Shown one piece after another: positions 33,079-40,249 of a stretch of 40,249 nucleotides of DNA (the first letter of the stretch is position 1; each line of letters starts with the position of its first letter). The DNA comes from Chloroflexota bacterium (GTDB taxonomy: Bacteria > Chloroflexota > Anaerolineae > Anaerolineales > Anaerolineaceae). Position numbers and translations under genes: made by a program. The DNA is taken from contig JAAYCN010000121.1 of NCBI GenBank assembly GCA_012729755.1, positions 1-40,249 of the forward strand, given 5' to 3'. A model generated the notes under the pieces. That model did no database searches. It was not told the origin of the DNA and saw only the letters and a program-made list of their open reading frames with translations.

Positions 33079-34533
33079 GTGAAGCAAGAATTGAAACAAC
33101 AAATTGAAAAACTGAAAGCCAAAGGCGCGACCTACGCTGACGCGCGCTGGTATCCGCGCGAAGAATCCAACTGGCTGGTCATGCTGGACGGCAACCTCAA
33201 AGACCTCAACTCCTCCTGGGAGTCCGGCGTGGGGGTACGCGTGCTCTACAAAGGAGCCTGGGGCTTTTCAGCCTCATCCGAAACGGGCAATCTGGAAAAT
33301 GTCTTTGAAAAAGCTTTCGACAACGCGCGCATCGCCGCTGAGAGAGTGACTTTTCCGGTCAGGCTGGCAGAAAAAGACGCTATTACCGCTCAATTTGACA
33401 GCCCCAACAAAATTGATCCCTTTGACGTGCCACTGGATGAAAAGGTGGCTTCGCTGAAACGCATTGATGACCGCCTCAACCAAAAGGGTGTCGCACGCCA
33501 TATGTCATGGTTCAATTTCACCCGCAAACAGATCATTTTTATCGATTCGGAAGGCTCAGAAATCGAAAAGAACATCATTGAGGTCTTCCCATACATTCGT
33601 GTGATGGGTGTCGACACAGATGGAGCGATGCAGAGCTTAAAATATGCCCCGCCCCGACTCGGACCTACGCGCGGTTATGAGACGATTGATGAGGAACTTT
33701 TCTATGAACAAGCTGACCGCCTGGTGCGCGACCTGAACCAACTGCTGGTCGCTCCGCTTTGCCCCAAGGACACGCGTTCTGTGATCCTGCTGCCCGGAAT
33801 TATGTACCTGCAAACGCATGAAACCATCGGCCACGCTCTCGAACTGGATCGCATTCTTGGTTATGAACTGTCATTCGCCGGCGGCTCGTTCGTGCGGCTC
33901 GAGGATTTTGGAAAGCTGCGCTATGGCTCCCCCAAACTGACTGCGCGAGCTGACGCAACCGAGCCCAATTCTCCCGGCAGCTTTGGCTACGATGATGACG
34001 GCGTACCCGCCCAAAACAACTTGCTGATCGATAAAGGCATTTTGGTCGGCGCGATCACCGGCCGCCAGATGGTCGAGGAGGCCAACGCTAAAGCACATCG
34101 GCGGATTTTTGAAGGCTCGAGCGGCGCCAACCGCGCGACCGCTTTTTATCGCGTGCCGATTGAGCGCATGACCAATATCAATATCGACCCCGGTGACGAC
34201 GGCACCCTTGAAGACATCGTCAGCAAAACTGAAAAAGGCGTCATTCTGGATGGCGATAAAAGCTGGTCAATTGGTTCGAACCGTGAGCAATTCCACTTCG
34301 CGACCGACATCGGCTGGGAAGTGGTGGACGGTGAAGTCAAGGGGATGGTGCGTAACGCCACTTATAAGGGCAACACGGTCGAGTTTTATAACTCGCTCAG
34401 CGCTGTCGGTGATAAACGCACCTGGGAAGTCAAATTTGTCAACAACTGCGGTAAGGGCGCTCCAAACCAGATCATGCAACTTGGGCACGGCGTGCCGGTT
34501 TGCCGCTTTGATAACGTCACAGTAGGAGAATAG
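33079..34533 (+). CDS. tldD: TldD-family metalloprotease subunit
   Basis: TldD and TldE form a heterodimeric zinc protease that degrades unfolded peptides inside its barrel and, in some bacteria, matures ribosomal peptides such as microcin B17. The 484-residue protein has the catalytic helix QTHETIGHALELDR (HExxxH at His247, Glu248, His252) in place of the common HEAxGHGLEGD, and the closing region IMQLGHGVPVCRFDNVTVGE. The start is GTG 33079 with AGGAG seven bases upstream; no closer ATG exists. The partner starts two bases after its stop. No RiPP precursor or cyclodehydratase gene is near, so a housekeeping protease role is more likely. Confidence 0.85.
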   Translation: MKQELKQQIEKLKAKGATYADARWYPREESNWLVMLDGNLKDLNSSWESGVGVRVLYKGAWGFSASSETGNLENVFEKAFDNARIAAERVTFPVRLAEKDAITAQFDSPNKIDPFDVPLDEKVASLKRIDDRLNQKGVARHMSWFNFTRKQIIFIDSEGSEIEKNIIEVFPYIRVMGVDTDGAMQSLKYAPPRLGPTRGYETIDEELFYEQADRLVRDLNQLLVAPLCPKDTRSVILLPGIMYLQTHETIGHALELDRILGYELSFAGGSFVRLEDFGKLRYGSPKLTARADATEPNSPGSFGYDDDGVPAQNNLLIDKGILVGAITGRQMVEEANAKAHRRIFEGSSGANRATAFYRVPIERMTNINIDPGDDGTLEDIVSKTEKGVILDGDKSWSIGSNREQFHFATDIGWEVVDGEVKGMVRNATYKGNTVEFYNSLSAVGDKRTWEVKFVNNCGKGAPNQIMQLGHGVPVCRFDNVTVGE

Positions 34534-34535
34534 TC

Positions 34536-35921
34536 ATGGATAAAAAAGTTGTCTCCCTGCTTAAGAATTTACGCGCCTATGCGCTCAAAAAGAAAATAAA
34601 CCTGGTGGCATCGTATCACGAGGAAGATTCATACCTGATGCGGTTCGCCAACTCAGCGATCTCACTCAACACCAATGAACATCTGGCCAGATTAGAGCTC
34701 AGGGCATACGACGGCCGCAAGAAAGCCAGCTATGAGATGATTGTCGACCCGCGCGATGTTAAAGCCATCCGCGCTGGCATAGATAAAGCCGCCGAGATGG
34801 TTAAACAAGCCGCGCCGCTCAATTATGACCCGACTTTTCCAGTCTTTAAGCAGGATGTGGTGGATGAACGTTCCTACGACCACCGAATGGCCAGGCTGAC
34901 AAACGCTGAACGCCTCGCCTATTTCAACAAGGCTGCCGCGGGGCTGGAAACGGACGATCTCAAGCTGGCGGGCATTTTCATGGACGGCACGACTACGGTT
35001 GCTCAGATCAGCACTGCCAGCGAACATTTTCAATACTTCCGCAGCACTGACGCCAAGGCCACCGTGGTGATCAACAGTGAGAGCCTCAAGTGGGAGGTGA
35101 TCGCCGAGCAGTCCGCCCAGAAAAAGAGCGATCTCAAACCTGCTCTGCTTAATAAAGAGCTCAAATTGCTTGTTAAGCACTACACCAAAGCCAAGGCAAT
35201 GCAACTGCCACTGGGCAAGTATAAGGTGGTTTTTGGTCCCGCCGCGATTGCGGAAGTGGCCGAGGTCATGGGCGGATGGGGTTGTCAGGGCGTCGCAATG
35301 AAGCGCGGTTATTCCTTCCTGAAAGACGGCGATCAGGGCAAGCAGATTCTTTCACCCAAGTTCAATATGGTCGACGACCCAGACCAAAGTGAGCTGTATG
35401 GATTGAGCTTCGATGAATATGGCATGCGGCGGCAGCCTTTTACGCTGTTTCATGAGGGCAAGTTTCATGACTTCACCTGGGATCAAGACAGCGCTGATGA
35501 ATATGGCGAGCAATCGACTGGCAACTCAGTGAGGCATAATTCCTTTGTCGTGGAAGGCGGTGATGTTTCATGCCCCAGTCTGGCAGCATTGCTGAAAATG
35601 AAGCGCGAAGAGGACGTGCTGTACATCCCCTATATTCATTACATGAACATTGTCAACCCTGACAAAGGCCTGATCACCGGCAGCAGCCGTTTTGGCGCTC
35701 TATTATTAAAGAAAAGCGGACGCGTGGCAGTGCCGTACAATGTGCGCATCACTCAGGCTTTTAGCGATTTCTTCGGTGAGCGGCTCGAGTGGCTTAGCAA
35801 GGAACAGGTGGTTTATAACACCTCGAATACCTACGACGCGCGCAACCCAACCGCTTTGCGGGCGCCTCGCTTTATCTGCGTGAGGGACATCGAGATCTCC
35901 CACTCGAACAGTTCGTATTAG
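34536..35921 (+). CDS. TldE/PmbA-family protease partner subunit
   Basis: The 461-residue protein is the non-catalytic partner of TldD. It lacks the HExxxH motif, keeps the family fold (MRFANSAISLNTNEHLARLELRAYDG near the N-terminus, QPFTLFHEGKFHDFTWD and GNSVRHNSFVVEGG in the C-terminal half) and is directly downstream of tldD with a GGAG-type site in the two-base gap region. TldE shapes the chamber and helps bind substrate. It closes the operon, and a strong terminator follows 25 bases later. Confidence 0.8.
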   Translation: MDKKVVSLLKNLRAYALKKKINLVASYHEEDSYLMRFANSAISLNTNEHLARLELRAYDGRKKASYEMIVDPRDVKAIRAGIDKAAEMVKQAAPLNYDPTFPVFKQDVVDERSYDHRMARLTNAERLAYFNKAAAGLETDDLKLAGIFMDGTTTVAQISTASEHFQYFRSTDAKATVVINSESLKWEVIAEQSAQKKSDLKPALLNKELKLLVKHYTKAKAMQLPLGKYKVVFGPAAIAEVAEVMGGWGCQGVAMKRGYSFLKDGDQGKQILSPKFNMVDDPDQSELYGLSFDEYGMRRQPFTLFHEGKFHDFTWDQDSADEYGEQSTGNSVRHNSFVVEGGDVSCPSLAALLKMKREEDVLYIPYIHYMNIVNPDKGLITGSSRFGALLLKKSGRVAVPYNVRITQAFSDFFGERLEWLSKEQVVYNTSNTYDARNPTALRAPRFICVRDIEISHSNSSY

Positions 35922-35945
35922 TCAGCAAATTTGTTGGATGGATCA

Positions 35946-35975
35946 GGGACGGGCCCTTCGCCCGTCCTTTGTTTT
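35946..35975 (+). terminator. intrinsic terminator of the tldD-tldE operon
   Basis: GGACGGGC (35947-35954) pairs with GCCCGTCC (35960-35967) around CCTTC, followed by TTTGTTTT. The following 35976-36136 shows no gene. Confidence 0.9.
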
Positions 35976-36136
35976 GGTCATTGAACGATGGAAATGTCCT
36001 GTTTTTCCTGTTGGCGGGTTGAGCCTGTCAGCCCGGCGCTCGATTAAAATCAATCGCGGGATCGTCCGCTGCCTCGGGAGGACAAAATACCGGAAGAGGG
36101 TGTTTCGATATGTCTGTTGAGGCTGCATTGCCATGA

Positions 36137-36210
36137 GTTGGGTTACGCTCCAAGAGACGGAGATTGGCCAAGGTGCGCAGTCGCTCCACCCAACCTAGAT
36201 GAGGCAAAGC
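36137..36210. repeat. dispersed GTTGGGT palindromic repeat, copy 3
   Basis: GTTGGGTTACGCTCC (36137-36151) and CAGTCGCTCCACCCAACC (about 36179-36196) match both arms of copy 1. The flank TAGATGAGGCAAAG resembles CACATGGCAAAG beside copy 1, so similarity extends beyond the palindrome. It lies between tldE and the sigma factor gene. Confidence 0.7.
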
Positions 36211-36336
36211 GGGTGTAAAGATAAGAGGAATCTTGCAACCTGGACAGCGAACTGAATTGTCCCATATTCTCTGGCTGCGGCGTTAACTCTGGTAGAAAGC
36301 TTTCGAGTAAAACTAAAGTCAGGAGATAACGCCTCG

Positions 36337-36855
36337 TTGAGCGCGACACAGGAACTATCCATTGAATTAGCCCAAGTCAGCTTTTCTGAGCTTTATCAGG
36401 CCTGGGTACAGCCGGTCTACCGCTACACGCTCTCACGCGTGGGGCGGACAGCAGATGCCGAAGACCTTACTTCACAGACTTTTCTCAGCGCCTACGAAAA
36501 AATGCACACGCTGCGCAGCGAATCTCACTTTGCTGCCTGGCTGTTCACCATCGCGCGCAACAAAATCCGTGATCATTACCGCAAAATGAACCGCAAGCCA
36601 CAGACCGACCTGGAAAACCCTGAAATGCTGTCAGCCGACCCAGACAGCACACCCCTCGAAGAACTTGTTTGGGTGCGCCGGCTGGTCGAACGCCTGCCAG
36701 CCCATGAACAGGAGCTGATCCGGCTGCGTTACGCCGCTCAGCTTGATTTTGTCACCATCGCTGAGATCCTTGGCAAGAACGCGGCTGCGACGCGTAAATT
36801 TCACTACCGCCTGATACAAAAATTGCAAAAACAACTGGAGGTCGCGCATGACTGA
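36337..36855 (+). CDS. ECF-type RNA polymerase sigma factor
   Basis: The 172-residue protein has region 2 (SFSELYQAWVQPVYRYTLSRV, then AEDLTSQTFLSAYEKM and FAAWLFTIARNKIRDHYRK) and region 4 (LPAHEQELIRLRYAAQLDFVTIAEILGKNAAATRKFHYRLIQKL). It has no region 1 or 3, as expected for extracytoplasmic-function sigma factors. The start is TTG 36337, preceded by AGGAG at ten bases, which is far; a start a few codons downstream is possible. It overlaps the next, membrane-anchored gene by eight bases, the usual arrangement of sigma factor and anti-sigma partner. Confidence 0.9.
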   Translation: MSATQELSIELAQVSFSELYQAWVQPVYRYTLSRVGRTADAEDLTSQTFLSAYEKMHTLRSESHFAAWLFTIARNKIRDHYRKMNRKPQTDLENPEMLSADPDSTPLEELVWVRRLVERLPAHEQELIRLRYAAQLDFVTIAEILGKNAAATRKFHYRLIQKLQKQLEVAHD

Positions 36856-38257
36856 GATGCCTCACATCGATTTTGAACACAAATTACAGGCAGCTTTTAA
36901 GGCGCCTGACGCCTCGGATGAGTTTGTCAGGAAAACGCTGACCATGATCCGATCATCTTCTCCGAAAGTCAGCGCCGCATCCAGCTCACGTCAGCTAAAA
37001 CCAATTTGGGTGGGATTGACGCTGCTTTTGGCGCTGATCGCTCTGACCACCTTAGCGCTTGGCCCCTCAAAAGTCTGGGCGGCGATCAAGGGTTGGTTCC
37101 TGCCTGGCTATGGCACGTTTGAAAACCACGAAACGCTGCGCATGCAGGCCAGCCCGGTCACTGAAACAGCCGAAGACTATTCGGTCAGAGTGGTCAACGT
37201 CTTCTTATCAGCAGAGAAACTGACCATCGAGCTTGAAATCAATGGCCCGGCGGATGACCGGCTATATTCCGCTTTGAGCAAAGCCGCACCACAGCTTGAG
37301 ACGAAGAGCAAGACACTTGTGAGGCCAATGACGATCGGCCTGAGCTACGAAAACGAGGGGGCTTTGGTGAAAGCAACTTTATATTACCCCCCACTCGGAC
37401 AAGTTTACCAGGACGAGCTGACATTGGTATTTCCTCGCTGGGCAGATATGGCGCCGGCCTTACCTCTCGCTGAGATGCGGGTGAACATCCCCCTCAAAGA
37501 TGTCAGCAGCGAAGATCTGGTCGTCCCGGCGAGTATCGTTCTGCCGCCTGTTCAAACCCACGACCAGATCACGATGCGGATCAGCGAGATTTACACGCTC
37601 GGGCCAGATACCTTCCTGAAAGTCGAGTTTGAGACACCATCAGCCGACTTTCAGCCCAGCCCAATGTGGGCCTTTTCCAACCCGATCACAGATGCGCAAG
37701 GCAATCCATATCCGCTATCGATCGAGAACTGTGAACAATGTGCGGCGAACGAACTGCTGGTCAAGGCCACTGACCTGCCTGCGGACACTCCTCTGACCCT
37801 GGCTCTGCCCAGCCTGGAACTGGAGTATTACAACCCCGTCTCACCATGGGATCAGAAAGCTCAGTGGCTGTTTGAGCTTGAGATTGACGCGGCAACTGCA
37901 CCTGGCAAGGTGTGGGCAGCTGACAAAAGGATCGACATCGGCCCATATAATCTGCACTTGCAGAAGCTCAGCTACAGCCAGAATGAGGCCGGAGAACATG
38001 TTTTCAGCGTTGAGGTGGAGGGCAACCCCGTATACAGAAAGGTAATGATCTGCGCCCGGGTGAACCAGGAATTGACGTTGAGCTGTGATGACGGAAAATC
38101 TTACCGCCTGTTTGAGCCGATTGACCCAAGCCTGCCATTGGTGAGCAACTCAGTGTTTCCCCAGAAACCAGACGGCACAGTATCATTCATCCTGAAGCAG
38201 TTTATTCTGGAATATCAGACGCATTGGCAGTTTGAGTTTGAGCTGCCGAAGGAATGA
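36848..38257 (+). CDS. single-span membrane protein, putative anti-sigma factor
   Basis: The 469-residue protein has a cytoplasmic N-terminus of about 50 residues (FEHKLQAAFKAPDASDEFVRK), one membrane span (IWVGLTLLLALIALTTLAL, residues about 53-72) and a large extracytoplasmic part with repeated beta-sandwich-like stretches. Four cysteines lie outside the membrane (CEQC, and CARVNQELTLSC), possibly as disulfides. The cytoplasmic part lacks the HxxxCxxC zinc motif of the common anti-sigma domain, so assignment rests on topology and an eight-base overlap with the sigma gene; GGAGG lies inside the sigma gene. It would sense envelope stress and hold the sigma factor. Confidence 0.6.
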   Translation: MTEMPHIDFEHKLQAAFKAPDASDEFVRKTLTMIRSSSPKVSAASSSRQLKPIWVGLTLLLALIALTTLALGPSKVWAAIKGWFLPGYGTFENHETLRMQASPVTETAEDYSVRVVNVFLSAEKLTIELEINGPADDRLYSALSKAAPQLETKSKTLVRPMTIGLSYENEGALVKATLYYPPLGQVYQDELTLVFPRWADMAPALPLAEMRVNIPLKDVSSEDLVVPASIVLPPVQTHDQITMRISEIYTLGPDTFLKVEFETPSADFQPSPMWAFSNPITDAQGNPYPLSIENCEQCAANELLVKATDLPADTPLTLALPSLELEYYNPVSPWDQKAQWLFELEIDAATAPGKVWAADKRIDIGPYNLHLQKLSYSQNEAGEHVFSVEVEGNPVYRKVMICARVNQELTLSCDDGKSYRLFEPIDPSLPLVSNSVFPQKPDGTVSFILKQFILEYQTHWQFEFELPKE

Positions 38258-38286
38258 ATAAAGCCGGATTTTGTGATGTTTTTCAA

Positions 38287-38319
38287 TCAATCCGACCTGT
38301 TTCTGACAGGTCGGATTGA
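38287..38319 (+). terminator. long perfect hairpin after the sigma/anti-sigma operon
   Basis: TCAATCCGACCTGT (38287-38300) pairs perfectly with ACAGGTCGGATTGA (38306-38319), a 14-pair stem with a TTCTG loop, 30 bases after the stop. A T6 run occurs only 16 bases further, so it is not a textbook terminator but probably marks the transcript end. Confidence 0.55.
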
Positions 38320-38481
38320 ACAGTTGTGTGGTGTTTTTTGCTGCGACTCAGAAGATAAGACCACGGTTGATCAGCCTGGGTCTGAGTGGCTGGCGTCGTT
38401 ATGGCTTCAGAAACCAGATGAAAACGCCCTCTTCAGCCCCACTGCGCGCGCCAGCTTCCCCCATGGAGAGGCCCAAGTTTT

Positions 38482-38540
38482 GTCGGGTTTCACCCGACCT
38501 ACATTTTTCACGCAGGGTTGGGTGAGGTCACCCAACCCCA
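38482..38540. repeat. dispersed repeat relatives (GTCGGGT and GTTGGGT hairpins)
   Basis: GTCGGGTTTCACCCGACCTAC (38482-38502) is a tight hairpin, and GGGTTGGGTGAGGTCACCCAACCCC follows at about 38515-38539. Both are variants of the arms of copies 1 to 3. The whole 38320-38676 stretch, rich in C on this strand, shows no credible gene. Confidence 0.6.
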
Positions 38541-38676
38541 ACCTGCCGGAACGTAACCGAACACATCCGACCAATCAACCCCAAAACCCTCCCCTCTGGC
38601 TTCACCCACCTGATTCTGCCTGGCAATTATCAAACACCTGTTATTCTTATTTACAAAATTCGCAACCCTTTCGGTC

Positions 38677-40026
38677 TCATTTGAAAATCACTGGAAGGAA
38701 ATTGACATTAGGGGTTTCAATCGATCCAGCGTCACACCATCCACCTCTACTAAATTTGCGCTGGTCTGTCTGCAATGGGGCATCTACAGGATCAACGCTC
38801 TGACCAAATTGAAAAGCCTTGCAGTCATTGGGAGGAATATAATTAACGACTGGTGAATCGCTGGACGGCAGAAAATATTGCCCGGCGAATACCATCCTCC
38901 AGGTCCCCGGATAGATTACTTTACCTGGTCCTGGACAGGTATCGTCGTCCATCACGTTCCCGCCTTCAGAAGAGATTGCATCGCCTGCCCGACAATTTCT
39001 TCCGATCTTTCCGTTTTTTGGCTCCCTGATCAGCGCGCTGTTACGAAGCATGCATGTCTCAAAGATACACTCCAGATTGGTGCCCGCTCCCGATATCTGG
39101 AGCGTGCTGCTGTGAATAAAAGCGGGCCCGAAACTCCTCACCCCAACGGAGGATTCACGTGTTGAGCTGTTATACGCGAGCGTTGAATTGACCAGATAGA
39201 GAGTTCCATAGGCATGAATAACAGTGCTACCACTGTGATTATCATGAAAGGAAGTCCTTTGAACGAAAGTGTACTTCGCACTCTCTGGATCCCATATACT
39301 GAGGGCGGAGCCGTAATCCGCCTCATTTCCGTCTAACTCGCAGTCGCTCATGATCAGCTTAGCATAGCCGATGCTTAGGCCTCCGCCGGCACCATCTTTG
39401 TAGCCTTCTCCCTGGCTTACCCCTCGGGCTTCATTATCCATAAAGCGCACGTTTTCAACGGTGAGGTCGACTCTATCAACTCTTACACCACCACCACGCG
39501 CAGATAAATCAGTTGTTGATCTTATTAGACCGTTCTTAATCACCAGATTGCTCAGGATGACATGGTGTCGATTTCCTGCTTCTGGGGTCTCTGGCCAAAT
39601 ATCCAGGACGCGATCAATCCAACGCGCGTCAATGACGGAAGGCTGCGTGCCGGTGCCTTCAATGGTCACGGACAGATTCATGGTTTTATGTATCAGCACA
39701 AGATCAAGGTCACCAAAAAACGGGTTATCAGTGCCCGAACCTTGTTGGGTCAGCTGATATGTGCCGGGCGGGAGCAGAATGCGGACATTATAACCATTAG
39801 CGTTCCATGTGGCAGCATCATAAATTGCCGCGCGAAGCGAACAGGGCCCACCTGTGATGCTGCCGGCGCTGCAGATGCCGTTGGGGTATTCATCGACCAG
39901 ATCCGCATATGTGTTGACTTCAAACACGGTCGTTGGCTGCCCAGCTGAGACAGGCTGGGCGGGGCTGATCAGCGCGATAGCCGCTGCGCAGCAAAACAAA
40001 AACCTTGTTAATGAAAACTTTCTCAT
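38677..40026 (-). CDS. secreted beta-helix protein with CSLREA-like start and YLPL-like tail
   Basis: The 449-residue protein has a signal peptide (FLFCCAAAIALISPAQPVSAG). Next comes a segment typical of CSLREA domains (VNTYADLVDEYPNGICSAG, then GPCSLRAAIYDAATWNANG near residue 62). A right-handed beta-helix follows with stacked strands such as RHHVILSNLVIKNGLIRS, LTVENVRFMDNEARG and KLIMSDCELDGNEADYGSALS. The chain ends VNFLPVIFK, the same type of tail as on the giant protein at 10755-16367. It probably sits on the cell surface; a catalytic function cannot be shown. GGAGG before ATG 40026 and an excellent promoter at 40077-40105 support the start. Confidence 0.85.
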   Translation of the reverse strand: MRKFSLTRFLFCCAAAIALISPAQPVSAGQPTTVFEVNTYADLVDEYPNGICSAGSITGGPCSLRAAIYDAATWNANGYNVRILLPPGTYQLTQQGSGTDNPFFGDLDLVLIHKTMNLSVTIEGTGTQPSVIDARWIDRVLDIWPETPEAGNRHHVILSNLVIKNGLIRSTTDLSARGGGVRVDRVDLTVENVRFMDNEARGVSQGEGYKDGAGGGLSIGYAKLIMSDCELDGNEADYGSALSIWDPESAKYTFVQRTSFHDNHSGSTVIHAYGTLYLVNSTLAYNSSTRESSVGVRSFGPAFIHSSTLQISGAGTNLECIFETCMLRNSALIREPKNGKIGRNCRAGDAISSEGGNVMDDDTCPGPGKVIYPGTWRMVFAGQYFLPSSDSPVVNYIPPNDCKAFQFGQSVDPVDAPLQTDQRKFSRGGWCDAGSIETPNVNFLPVIFK

Positions 40027-40070
40027 GGGACCTCCTTTGTGAATGGGGGTTAAGACGAAAACTTTACATC

Positions 40071-40249
40071 ATGAGAATTATACATGAGCAAATTTCCAGC
40101 GTCAAAGCACTAAATGGTGTGACAGCAATTCTCAGTATGGAAAAAGTGGGGAGGGCATGGTACAAGAAATGCATTGAAGAGGGGAAAAGGAGCAAGTATG
40201 GGATGAGAGACAAACTTCGTATTGGAGAGATGATCCAGGCATTGCGCAA
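40071..40249 (+). CDS. possible 5' part of a gene running off the window end
   Basis: From ATG 40071 the frame stays open for 59 codons to the edge, with residues such as MEKVGRAWYKKCIEEGKRSK and MRDKLRIGEMIQALR in its second part. No ribosome binding site precedes ATG 40071 and the first bases overlap the divergent promoter, so a start at ATG 40139 would be more likely if it is real. No family is recognised. Confidence 0.2.
   Translation, partial: MRIIHEQISSVKALNGVTAILSMEKVGRAWYKKCIEEGKRSKYGMRDKLRIGEMIQALR
40077..40105 (-). promoter_or_regulatory. promoter of the CSLREA beta-helix gene
   Basis: On the minus strand TTGACG (40105-40100), exactly 17 bases, then a perfect TATAAT (40082-40077). 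The expected start near 40070 leaves a 44-base leader with AAAGGAGG. This is the best sigma-70 promoter in the window. Confidence 0.75.

Noticed and set aside
33079-35921. RiPP (microcin-like) maturation locus around TldD/TldE
   Set aside because: No precursor peptide, cyclodehydratase or radical SAM gene is present within the window; the pair is a common housekeeping protease.
38273-38803. 176-codon plus-strand frame after the anti-sigma gene
   Set aside because: It spans a 14-pair hairpin and repeat hairpins and runs into the end of the reverse-strand beta-helix gene; no protein-like motifs.
1-40249. CRISPR array or intact insertion sequence
   Set aside because: No regularly spaced direct repeats and no complete transposase were seen; the tyrosine recombinase has no element boundaries around it.

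Overview
The window looks like chromosome from a strictly anaerobic, fermentative member of the Chloroflexota, most likely class Anaerolineae. This is an inference from gene content: a YIP1-like / ABC ATPase / CARDB-type secreted protein / MacB-like permease operon, very large secreted beta-helix proteins ending in a short 'YLPL' tail, tryptophanase, a selenocysteine-containing SelD, and no outer-membrane biogenesis genes. No rRNA, tRNA, CRISPR array or intact insertion sequence was found.

Layout. 1-7.2 kb is a nucleoside and purine salvage neighbourhood: two tandem nucleoside hydrolases, a reverse-strand glycosyltransferase-like gene, a reverse-strand uridine phosphorylase-like gene, a divergent PfkB/ribokinase, a flavodoxin-fold NAD(P)H reductase and an MTA/SAH-type aminohydrolase. 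7.4-8.9 kb is an AT-richer, probably transferred DUF4143-type ATPase with palindromic sites around its promoter. 9.1-10.2 kb is selD with an in-frame UGA. 10.5-16.4 kb is a 250-base structured leader with an intrinsic terminator, then an 1870-residue secreted beta-helix protein, then the decayed tail of another secreted protein. 16.8-19.4 kb is a BaiN-type flavoprotein and tryptophanase operon. 19.6-21.4 kb is a macrodomain protein and a von Willebrand A protein. 21.7-23.0 kb is UDP-glucose dehydrogenase. 23.4-25.2 kb is a MerR-like regulator overlapping glycerate kinase. 25.4-27.4 kb is a tyrosine recombinase converging on lipoate-protein ligase. 27.6-32.0 kb is the four-gene ABC/secreted-protein operon. 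32.0-33.0 kb is a graveyard holding a truncated AbiEii toxin. 33.1-35.9 kb is a TldD/TldE protease pair. 36.3-38.3 kb is an ECF sigma factor with a membrane-anchored partner. 38.7-40.0 kb is a second secreted beta-helix protein.

How they fit together. The first cluster would cleave nucleosides to free base and (phospho)ribose, phosphorylate ribose and deaminate adenosine-type compounds. The middle and right parts concern the cell envelope: surface proteins, an ABC system dedicated to an exported protein, UDP-glucuronate supply, and an ECF sigma circuit.

The most promising less-described elements are: the leader RNA before the giant surface protein; a recurring C-terminal tail (IYLPLILKN, IYLPLIMR, VNFLPVIFK) on two intact and one decayed secreted protein; a 40-base near-perfect palindrome paired with a second copy of its core around the ATPase promoter; and a dispersed palindromic GTTGGGT repeat family present at several intergenic sites.
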